From: Jingyaoa shaoxingensis
Lineage (GTDB): Bacteria > Bacillota > Clostridia > Lachnospirales > Lachnospiraceae
Length of the DNA: 23,656 nt
Direction of reading: 5' to 3'
Assembly (NCBI RefSeq): GCF_014385005.1
Contig: NZ_JACRSZ010000026.1
Location: 1 to 23,656, forward strand
A program made the translations under genes and the position numbers. Under the pieces are notes generated by a model. The model was not told the origin of the DNA, made no database searches, and was given only the letters and a program-made list of their open reading frames with translations. Of the stretch, positions 1-5,886 are shown piece by piece; the first letter of the stretch is position 1; each line of letters starts with the position of its first letter.

Positions 1-165
1 GCTATTGTGTATACAATAGTTGAGATGGCAAAAGCGAATGATCTGAATACCTATAAATATCTGACATATCTCTTATCACAACGGCCAAACGATAAAATGT
101 CAGATGAACAGCTGGAACAACTTGCTCCATGGAGCGAGACTGCGAAAGCGAACTGTCAAAACTAA
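1..165 (+). CDS. IS66 family transposase (TnpC), C-terminal fragment
   Basis: The open frame runs from the window edge to TAA at 163-165 and encodes about 54 residues. It carries the conserved IS66 C-terminal element: a segment reading AIVYTIVEMAKANDLNTYKY, then LTYLLSQRPN and a closing LAPWSE motif. These correspond to the family pattern of an alanine/asparagine-rich helix followed by YLxxLL and a short acidic/tryptophan tail. The DDE catalytic residues lie upstream, outside the window. The coding strand points toward the IS66 end at 242, as expected for the last gene of an IS66 tnpA-tnpB-tnpC operon. The truncation is only the window edge; the fragment itself shows no damage. Confidence 0.85.
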   Translation, partial: AIVYTIVEMAKANDLNTYKYLTYLLSQRPNDKMSDEQLEQLAPWSETAKANCQN

Positions 166-177
166 AATAAAGTAAAA

Positions 178-206
178 CGCTTGCATCTATCATTTTGGTG
201 CAAGCG
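178..206 (+). terminator. Hairpin after the IS66 transposase
   Basis: CGCTTGCA (178-185) pairs perfectly with TGCAAGCG (199-206), with a 13-nt loop, 12 bases after the transposase stop. No long T run follows on the + strand (taattt only), so it may be a weak terminator or an IS66 subterminal structure. Confidence 0.5.
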
Positions 207-299
207 TAATTTACGAGTAGCGTAGCAATATTTTGCGCTTACGTAATGGGAAAGAGTTTTACAGATTTTGACTAAAGAAGGAAGGATGTTGATAATTCT

Positions 300-1055
300 G
301 TGGCTAGAAAAAATGCGATTAGATTATATTTAACTGGAACTATAGGACAAATTACGGTAATAGCGATCATAGTTTTCCTATTGCGTAAGATAGGGATAGT
401 CGTGGATTACACAACGGTAATTGGGATGATAGCAATTGGAATTGGCGGAATTTCTTCGGCAATGTGGGGGAGCATTGTCACAATTCGATATCGAAAAATA
501 AATTTTAAGAGGATTGTAATCGAGTTTGTGAACATAAAGCAACCTATCTTCGGCTACTTGCTTGTTTTTATGTTTTTGAGTATAGAGTTTTGTTATCTAT
601 TAATGGGTGGAATGTTACAAGTAAAGAATTGGTATATTCCGGTTATATTATTTGTAAAAGCAATTTTGTTCGGTGGGATTGAAGAAATAGGTTGGAGATA
701 TACGTTTCAACCAATTATTGAGGAACAACATGAGTATGTGTTTTCGACATGTGTGACATTTGTCTGTTGGGGAATATGGCATTTCCTTTATTTTTTTATT
801 GAAGGTTCAATGCAATCAATTCATGTAGGTAGCTTTTTACTTGGACTTTTGACAAACTGTTTTATTTTATCTGCATTATACAATAAAACAAGGAGCTTGT
901 GGATATGTGCAATGACACATGCATTGATTAATACATTATCGCAGATTTCTGTTGGTGGAAATCTCTTTGTTTCACTGGTGTGTAAGGTGATTATTATTTG
1001 TATTGCCGTTTTTATTTCAGGAGGGATATGTAAAGATAATGAAAAAAGGAGCTAA
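300..1055 (+). CDS. CPBP family intramembrane metalloprotease
   Basis: This 251-residue, very hydrophobic protein has about six to eight predicted membrane segments. The CPBP (CAAX protease/Abi) signature is complete: motif 1 with E128, E129 and R133 (GGIEEIGWR), motif 2 with H161 (FVCWGIWHFLYF) and motif 3 with H207 and N211 (MTHALIN). These residues form the intramembrane metal-dependent active site in the family. Members process prenylated or other membrane proteins or peptides, and in Firmicutes many are linked to bacteriocin immunity or modification; the substrate here is unknown. The start is GTG at 300, preceded by GAAGGAAGG about 14 nt upstream, a rather long spacing. It lies 57 bp after the IS66 end and just ahead of the hydrolase gene (4-nt gap), so the two are probably co-transcribed. 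Confidence 0.85.
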   Translation: MARKNAIRLYLTGTIGQITVIAIIVFLLRKIGIVVDYTTVIGMIAIGIGGISSAMWGSIVTIRYRKINFKRIVIEFVNIKQPIFGYLLVFMFLSIEFCYLLMGGMLQVKNWYIPVILFVKAILFGGIEEIGWRYTFQPIIEEQHEYVFSTCVTFVCWGIWHFLYFFIEGSMQSIHVGSFLLGLLTNCFILSALYNKTRSLWICAMTHALINTLSQISVGGNLFVSLVCKVIIICIAVFISGGICKDNEKRS

Positions 1056-1059
1056 AACA

Positions 1060-1992
1060 ATGTTGCGGGTATTATTATGGATAGTAGCAGTTATTGTTAT
1101 TTTAATTTTGATTTGCTTTGTTTATCATAGATATAGACTTAATGCAGAGAAAAAATTGCGAGAGCCATTAGGACAGCTTGTTGATATAAATGGAAATAAT
1201 ATGAGCATATATGTGGAAGGGAGTGGTTCTAGAACGCTGGTATTTTTATCAGGGAGTGGAACCTGTTCCCCTATTCTGGATTTTAAATCCTTATATTCGT
1301 TGTTGCGTGATGATTATAGAATTGTTGTCGTTGAAAAATTTGGATATGGGTATAGTGATATTGTTGATGAAGACAGAAATATACAGACTATATTATCTGA
1401 AACGAGATTAGCTTTGAATAAAGCAGGGATTGAAGGACCATATGTTTTATGTCCGCATTCTATGTCTGGAATTGAAGCTCTGTATTGGGCACAGAAGTAT
1501 CCCGATGAAATTGAAGCAATTATAGGTTTAGATATGGCTGTGCCAGAATATTACGAGAATATGAAAATAAATCTTGCACTAATGAAACTTGGACAATATG
1601 CAGCGGATTTAGGAATTACCAGACTAATTCCTACACTTGCGGAAAGTGATGCTATAAAGCATGGAACGTTGACTAATGACGAAAAGAATAGGTATAGAGC
1701 AATTTTTTATAACAGAACGGCAACTGTAACAATAATAAATGAAGCGAAGAGTGTTAAGGATAATGCAAGAATTGTAGCTCAAAATGGAGTACCACAGGTT
1801 CCTATGCTGCTTTTTATTTCTGATGGTACTGGTGGAACTGGTTTTGATAAAGAAACATGGAGAAGGATACAGGAAAAATACATCTCAGAAGTGGAGTCTG
1901 GGAAGTACATAGAATTGGATTGCCCACATTATGTGCATGATTATGAGTATGGAAGAATAAGTGAGGAGATTAAAAGCTTTTTAAGTGATTAA
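1060..1992 (+). CDS. Membrane-anchored alpha/beta hydrolase
   Basis: The product is 310 residues from ATG 1060, chosen because AAAGGAG (1046-1052) sits just upstream; an upstream in-frame ATG at 1003 lies inside the CPBP gene. Residues 4-22 form one hydrophobic segment, so the enzyme is probably tethered with its catalytic domain outside the membrane. The alpha/beta hydrolase fold is shown by an oxyanion-loop region LSGSGTCSP (about 63-71), the nucleophile elbow PHSMSG with S134, an acid candidate in LFISDGTGG, and the catalytic His in CPHYVHD (H290) near the C-terminus. The elbow has Pro-His before Ser and Ser-Gly after Met instead of the usual GHSMGG. The substrate cannot be predicted. Four nucleotides separate it from the CPBP gene, suggesting a functional pair. 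Confidence 0.8.
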   Translation: MLRVLLWIVAVIVILILICFVYHRYRLNAEKKLREPLGQLVDINGNNMSIYVEGSGSRTLVFLSGSGTCSPILDFKSLYSLLRDDYRIVVVEKFGYGYSDIVDEDRNIQTILSETRLALNKAGIEGPYVLCPHSMSGIEALYWAQKYPDEIEAIIGLDMAVPEYYENMKINLALMKLGQYAADLGITRLIPTLAESDAIKHGTLTNDEKNRYRAIFYNRTATVTIINEAKSVKDNARIVAQNGVPQVPMLLFISDGTGGTGFDKETWRRIQEKYISEVESGKYIELDCPHYVHDYEYGRISEEIKSFLSD

Positions 1993-2034
1993 TATTTATC
2001 AGTCATTTGAAGGGTGATTTTGTGGGATTGTATA

Positions 2035-2064
2035 TTGCAGATGTTTTATTTTTTATGGTACAAT
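2035..2064 (+). promoter_or_regulatory. Probable promoter of the type I toxin mRNA
   Basis: TTGCAG (2035-2040) is followed after 18 nt by TACAAT (2059-2064). The predicted transcript would begin around 2070 and carry a leader of roughly 85 nt with a small ACCC/GGGT stem (from CCCATGACAGGG) and the segment TAGCCTCCCGAGTTT before the toxin gene. Confidence 0.5.
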
Positions 2065-2155
2065 ATCGTCTAAGGAAAGTACCCATGACAGGGTGGTAGC
2101 CTCCCGAGTTTATGATACCGGTTTAACGGAATACATAGGAAGGGAGGTGGCGCCG

Positions 2156-2272
2156 ATGACAGCTTATGAGATCATTTCGATTTTCATTGGGATATTAGCA
2201 TTGTTGATGTCCTTTGGTAGCTTGATTGTAGCGTTGCTTGCCTTTCTCGATAAGAGAAACAAGCGAAAATAA
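2156..2272 (+). CDS. Holin-like type I toxin (Hol_Tox/TxpA-like small membrane peptide)
   Basis: A 38-residue peptide, too short for a usual ORF list. It starts with MTAYEIISIF, has one transmembrane helix (about residues 7-31) with the MSFGSLIVALLAFL core, and ends in the basic tail DKRNKRK. This layout matches the small holin-like toxins common in Firmicutes, where the MxxFGxxIxALLxxL pattern is typical. In the family the peptide inserts in the membrane, and its mRNA is silenced by an antisense RNA. A strong ribosome binding site AGGGAGGTGG (2141-2150) precedes ATG. The gene has its own promoter upstream and a perfect hairpin directly after the stop. No antitoxin protein is adjacent, consistent with an RNA antitoxin, which I cannot locate with certainty. 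Confidence 0.8.
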   Translation: MTAYEIISIFIGILALLMSFGSLIVALLAFLDKRNKRK

Positions 2273-2276
2273 AAAT

Positions 2277-2305
2277 GCCTATCCTGTCTGATCCACAGGA
2301 TAGGC
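2277..2305 (+). terminator. Perfect 11-bp hairpin after the toxin gene
   Basis: GCCTATCCTGT (2277-2287) pairs with ACAGGATAGGC (2295-2305), loop CTGATCC. On the minus strand it is followed by ATTTTTATTTT, so it would terminate leftward transcription well. On the + strand there is no T run, so here it may chiefly stabilise the toxin mRNA end. Confidence 0.7.
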
Positions 2306-2341
2306 GGTGTCCTTAAGGACATTCATTAACCTAAACTCGGA

Positions 2342-2374
2342 GCATCCACCTTTGGAGTGGGTGCTTTCTGTTTA
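2342..2374 (+). terminator. Second hairpin with T-rich tail downstream of the toxin
   Basis: GCATCCAC (2342-2349) pairs with GTGGGTGC (2357-2364), including one G-T pair, with loop CTTTGGA, followed by TTTCTGTTTA. This is the better candidate for the rho-independent terminator of the rightward toxin transcript, and it also isolates the cassette from the leftward regulator gene. Confidence 0.6.
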
Positions 2375-2417
2375 ATTAGATATTATCATTTTATGTCTGA
2401 TAATTCAAGAGGTTTCG

Positions 2418-2957
2418 CTAATTTGGAAAAATTTTTACAGTAAGCCTGTCAGTTCCTTTTGACACAACCATGTTGTCATCAAGCAGATGCTGCTTGATTT
2501 CTTCAATGTTCTCATTAATACGTTGTAAACTGGCGTTATATTCTTCTTCAGAATAATTATCTTTCGCATTTATCATATTTTCACGAATTTCCAGCACTTT
2601 CATATAGGTACAGAGTTTTTTGTTAATGAGGTTGTTCTTAAAGGACAGCTTTACAGTTGATGGCTTAAAATTGCCCTCATCATCTTTATCTGCCTCCAAT
2701 TTCATATCAATCTGATCGTCTAATTTAAACAGCAATGATAATACATCAGAAACTGTTTCTATATCAAAATCCATGAAAATGTTAATACTGATGCCTAATG
2801 CATTGGCAATCTTTAAAAGCTGGTCAGGCTTTGGATTTCGGATTCCGTATTCATATTTCTTTATGGTTGCGGAGTTTATGCCGGATAGCTGACCAAGCGT
2901 ATCTTGCGATATTCCACGCATATTACGAAAATATTTAATCTTTTCTCCAGTAGTCAT
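2418..2957 (-). CDS. Xre family repressor of the Xis/Int module
   Basis: A 179-residue protein with an N-terminal Cro/CI helix-turn-helix (about residues 4-60: GEKIKYFRNMRGISQDTLGQ through LLKIANALGISINIFMDF). The middle and C-terminal parts are charged, with a likely helical region at about 120-165, probably for oligomerisation; I do not recognise a named domain there. It is divergently transcribed from the Xis-like gene at 3123, and the 165-bp gap holds three copies of an ACACNNNNGTGT palindrome. By analogy with other ICE and phage immunity regulators it probably represses its own promoter and that of the Xis/Int genes. The start ATG at 2955-2957 follows AAAGGAG on the minus strand. Confidence 0.85.
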   Translation of the reverse strand: MTTGEKIKYFRNMRGISQDTLGQLSGINSATIKKYEYGIRNPKPDQLLKIANALGISINIFMDFDIETVSDVLSLLFKLDDQIDMKLEADKDDEGNFKPSTVKLSFKNNLINKKLCTYMKVLEIRENMINAKDNYSEEEYNASLQRINENIEEIKQHLLDDNMVVSKGTDRLTVKIFPN

Positions 2958-3003
2958 AAAACAGCTCCTTTATGATTTGTTAGATCTATTCTATCACAAT
3001 AGG

Positions 3004-3091
3004 ACACATTTGTGTATAAAAAGTTTGATGAATTACTTGACAGACACAAATGTGTACCGTATAATACGGATAAATAAGGACACAAAAGTGT
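3004..3091. promoter_or_regulatory. Three palindromic operators between the divergent Xre and Xis genes
   Basis: Three 12-bp sites: ACACATTTGTGT (3004-3015), ACACAAATGTGT (3044-3055) and ACACAAAAGTGT (3080-3091). Two of them are preceded by GG (GGACAC...). The second lies exactly between the -35 and -10 boxes of the rightward promoter, the third just downstream of its start, and the first is close to the presumed leftward promoter of the Xre gene. The arrangement fits autoregulation plus repression of excision. That Xre binds them is inference. Confidence 0.75.
3037..3065 (+). promoter_or_regulatory. Consensus sigma-A promoter of the Xis/Int operon
   Basis: A perfect TTGACA (3037-3042), a 17-nt spacer and a perfect TATAAT (3060-3065). 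Operator 2 fills most of the spacer, so strong expression would be expected unless a repressor is bound. Confidence 0.85.
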
Positions 3092-3122
3092 ACTAATGTA
3101 AAACACGAAAGGAGAATGCAAT

Positions 3123-3314
3123 ATGGAGAATACGATGAAGATGTATGTAACAGCAGATGAAGCAGCACAGATTCTTGGAGTATCAAGAGGATATGCTTAC
3201 AAAATCATTCGTGGTCTTAATAATGAATTGAAAGAAAAAGGTTATCGGGTGATTTCAGGCAAGGTACCTACAAAGTATTTTGAAGAAAAGTTTTATGGTA
3301 TGGCAGTTGGTTAA
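3123..3314 (+). CDS. Excisionase-like helix-turn-helix protein
   Basis: A 63-residue protein with the MerR/excisionase-type DNA-binding pattern MYVTADEAAQILGVSRGYAY at residues 7-26, then a recognition helix and a lysine-rich wing (NNELKEKGYRVISGKVPTKY). It starts at ATG 3123 behind GAAAGGAG (3107-3114). Small proteins of this kind sit directly upstream of tyrosine integrase genes in Gram-positive ICEs and guide excision. The integrase reading frame begins 18 bp downstream, so they form one operon under the promoter at 3037. With the integrase broken, this protein can only act on attachment sites in trans, or as a simple DNA binder. Confidence 0.8.
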   Translation: MENTMKMYVTADEAAQILGVSRGYAYKIIRGLNNELKEKGYRVISGKVPTKYFEEKFYGMAVG

Positions 3315-3332
3315 TGGAGAGGAGATGATGAT

Positions 3333-4169
3333 ATGTCGGCTACAAGAGATGGTAAGACTTGGCGTAGCCAGTTCTATTATGAGGACTGGCAAGGCATACG
3401 CCATAAGAAGAACAAAAGAGGTTTTAAGACAAAAGCAGAAGCTGAGGAATGGGAGCGTAACTTCCGGCAACAGCAGAGAAAGGATCTGGATATCAACTTT
3501 GAGAACTTCGTTGAAATCTATTTTGCTGATATGGAGAACAGACTTAGAGAAAGCACAATTAAGAATAAACGATATGTGTTTGACCTAAAGGTTACGCCGT
3601 ATTTTAAGAAGAAAAAGATGTGTGAGATTAAGACAGCGGATATTCGGGCATGGCAGAATGAACTGATTAAGCAGGGGTATGCACCAACTTATCTTAAAAG
3701 TATCAATAACCAGTTGGCAGCACTTTTCAATTATGCAGTCAGATATTATGACCTGAAAGATAATCCTTGCAGAAAAGCAGGAAGTATCGGAAAAAGCAAG
3801 GCTGACGATATGGAGTTCTGGACAAAGCAGGAATTTAAGCAGTTTCTTCCGTCTATGGAGAAGAAACCGGAGGCGAAGATGGCATTTATGCTTCTTTACT
3901 GGACAGGAATGCGTATAGGTGATGATGATGATAAAATAAGACTAAATCAACGGAAACCCAGTAAATACAAGGGGTTGAGGCGATTTGGTCCTGAAAAAAA
4001 CTTGCAACGAATCAACAAATTTATGAAGGAAAGGCCTATCTTTTATAAAAACCTTATTCAGATGAAAGAAAATATTCGCTTTTATCTGAGATGCTTTTAC
4101 TGTATCACGAAAGTGATGATATTACAATTTAATAGCGAAAACAGGACCGAATTAGCTCGTAATGGATGA
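3333..4169 (+). pseudogene. Tyrosine integrase, catalytic domain truncated at about 3920
   Basis: Residues 1-196 are a normal phage/ICE integrase: an N-terminal AP2-like arm-binding domain (KTWRSQFYYEDWQGIRHKKN, residues 8-27), the SAM-like core-binding domain (about 55-150) and the start of the catalytic domain ending at LLYWTGMRIG with the first catalytic arginine R194. The remaining catalytic residues (Lys, HxxR, His/Trp and Tyr) are missing. From codon 197 (GATGATGATGAT) the frame runs into unrelated low-complexity sequence until 4169, lacking any integrase motif. Family members are about 380-400 residues, so about half is lost. The homology break marks a deletion or rearrangement joining the integrase to sequence that leads into parA. 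The protein cannot catalyse recombination. Confidence 0.85.
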
Positions 4170-4199
4170 AAATCTGTTTAGCTGATTCGGTCATTTTTA
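4145..4199 (+). terminator. Strong hairpin terminator ahead of parA
   Basis: GACCGAATTAGCT (4145-4157) pairs with AGCTGATTCGGTC (4180-4192), 13 bp with one G-T pair and a 22-nt loop, followed by ATTTTTATT. It would stop transcription from the int side before the parA remnant. Confidence 0.75.
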
Positions 4200-4221
4200 T
4201 TGATTGAAAGGTGATGAAAAA

Positions 4222-4578
4222 ATGGCTAGAATTATTTCTATTGTAAACCAAAAAGGGGGAACTGGAAAGTCCGCATGTACAGCTAATTTAGCAGTAGGAT
4301 TAGCACAAAAAAATATGAAAGTGTTAATCGTTGATGCCGATCCACAGTCTGATGTATCCGCAGGATTTGGATATCGTGATTGTGATGACAGTAATGAAAC
4401 ACTTACAGTTCTTATGGATGCAGTAATGAAAGATGAAGATATTCCTTCCGACTGTTATATCAGACATCAGGCAGAGGGGATAGACATTATCTGTTCTAAC
4501 ATTGGACTGGCAGGTACGGAAGTACAGTTGGTAAATGCAATGAGCAGGGAATATGTATTAATGTCTACGACGACCTGA
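4222..4578 (+). pseudogene. parA: ParA-type ATPase, N-terminal part only
   Basis: ATG 4222 follows AAAGGTGAT. The first 113 residues are a standard ParA/Soj protein: deviant Walker A KGGTGKS (about residues 11-17), Walker A' region VDADPQSD (about 43-50) and the NIGLAGTEVQLVNAMSREYV segment. Full-length ParA proteins are about 250-280 residues, and the Walker B aspartate and C-terminal helices are missing. Shortly after EYVL (codon ending at 4560) the frame reads MSTTT and stops, because the sequence has switched to a helicase gene in another frame. In ICEs of the Tn1549-like type, ParA is near one end of the conjugation module, so its loss of continuity is a sign of a large deletion. The remnant is unlikely to bind and hydrolyse ATP normally. 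Confidence 0.9.
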
Positions 4579-5810
4579 AACGGAAACTGATGGAAAAAGG
4601 AGTGCCGGAAAAAGAGATTGCTTTTATTCATGATGCAAATACAGAAGCAAAGAAGACGGAGCTGTTTGGAAAAGTGAAATCCGGACAGGTTCGTTTTTTG
4701 ATTGGTTCTACAGCAAAGATGGGTGCAGGAACCAATGTGCAGGATCGTCTGATTGCGTTGCATCATCTGGATATTGGCTGGAAACCATCTGACTTGGAAC
4801 AGAGGGAAGGACGTATTATCCGTCAGGGAAACCATAATAAAAAGGTTCATATCTTCCGGTATGTAACTGAATCCACATTTGACAGCTACATGTGGCAGTT
4901 GATTGAGAACAAGCAGAAATTCATTTCTCAGATTATGACCAGCAAAGCACCTGTGCGAAGCTGTGAAGATGTAGACGAAGCGGCACTTTCCTATGCAGAG
5001 GTCAAAGCTCTTGCAACCGGAAATCCGGCAGTAAAAGAGAAGATGGCATTGGATGTTGATGTGGCAAAATTAAAACTTTTAAAAGCCAACCACATGAATA
5101 ACCAGTATCGACTGGAAGATGATATTGCAAGGAATTTTCCACAACAGATTGCAAAACTGACAGAGATCATTGACAGCTACAAGGCAGACATCGCTCATTT
5201 TTCTGAGTACAAAATCACAGATCCAGAGCAGTTTTCTATGGAAATCAGTGGCAAAGTGTTCACAGAAAAGAAAGAGGCAGGAGCGGCTCTTCTGGCGGTC
5301 TGCAAAGAAATTAAGTCTGTGGATGCAGCTATGGATATTGGAAGCTATCAGGGATTTAACATGAGAATCCAATTCGACAGTTGGAGCAAAGAGTTTATCC
5401 TGTCTGTAAAGCATGAATCGGTAGCTAAAGTTCGATTGGGAGCCGATGCTCTAGGAAATATCACTCGTATCAATAATCTTTTAGAAAGTTATCCGGAGAA
5501 ACTGGCAGAAGCAGAACAACGGCTGGAAACGGTACAGGAGCAGATGACAAACGCCAAAGAGGAAGTCGGGAAGCCATTTCCAAAAGAAGAGGAACTGAAC
5601 CAAAAACTGGAGCGACTGTCAGAGTTAAATGCACTTCTCAATATGGATGAACGGGAAGATACAGAAACAGAGCAGTCGGAATCAAAAGAGAAAGAAGAAA
5701 GACCGGCACGAGGTTCTATCCATGAGAAACTGCAGATTTATAAGGAAAAGAGTCAGCGGGAAAGTGAAACTGGCAAGGAAACCAGAAAACGGGACTTCGG
5801 TCTGGAATAA
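4563..5810 (+). pseudogene. SNF2/DEAD-like ICE helicase, C-terminal part (5' deleted)
   Basis: Homology begins before the first ATG (4590): codons from 4563 read VYDDLKRKLM, which is helicase sequence. A usable restart is ATG 4590, giving 406 residues. Counting from there, motif V-like GAGTNVQDR (46-53) and motif VI QREGRIIRQG (71-80) of the second RecA domain are intact. A long helical tail follows, ending in SIHEKLQIYKEKS and an acidic/basic segment. The full-length ICE helicase (often fused to methylase-like domains) is a giant protein of well over 1,500 residues, so the ATP-binding motifs I-III and everything upstream are gone. The 5' end is fused to parA at about 4560. It is followed by the large YodL protein gene (76-nt gap), its normal ICE neighbour. 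Confidence 0.8.
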
Positions 5811-5886
5811 AGAGGAAAGATGGCATAATTTGGTAGAAGAAGGTTCTGTCGGTTATGCCATTTTTTAGAACACAGGAGGAATTTAT

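Larger units (their letters stand above)
1..242 (+). mobile_element. Right end of an IS66-family insertion sequence
   Basis: The element enters from outside the window. It contains the transposase C-terminus, a hairpin, and ends at ...GCGCTTAC (235-242), which is the complement of the GTAAGCGC-type terminus usual for IS66 elements. If 242 is the true boundary, the next eight bases GTAATGGG (243-250) would be the target duplication, which is 8 bp in this family. The left end is not visible, so neither completeness nor the duplication can be confirmed here. Confidence 0.7.

Noticed and set aside
3921..4169. Genuine C-terminal domain of the integrase
   Set aside because: The frame stays open to 4169, but the residues after TGMRIG contain no Lys/HxxR/Tyr motifs and are low in complexity, so this is read-through of unrelated DNA.
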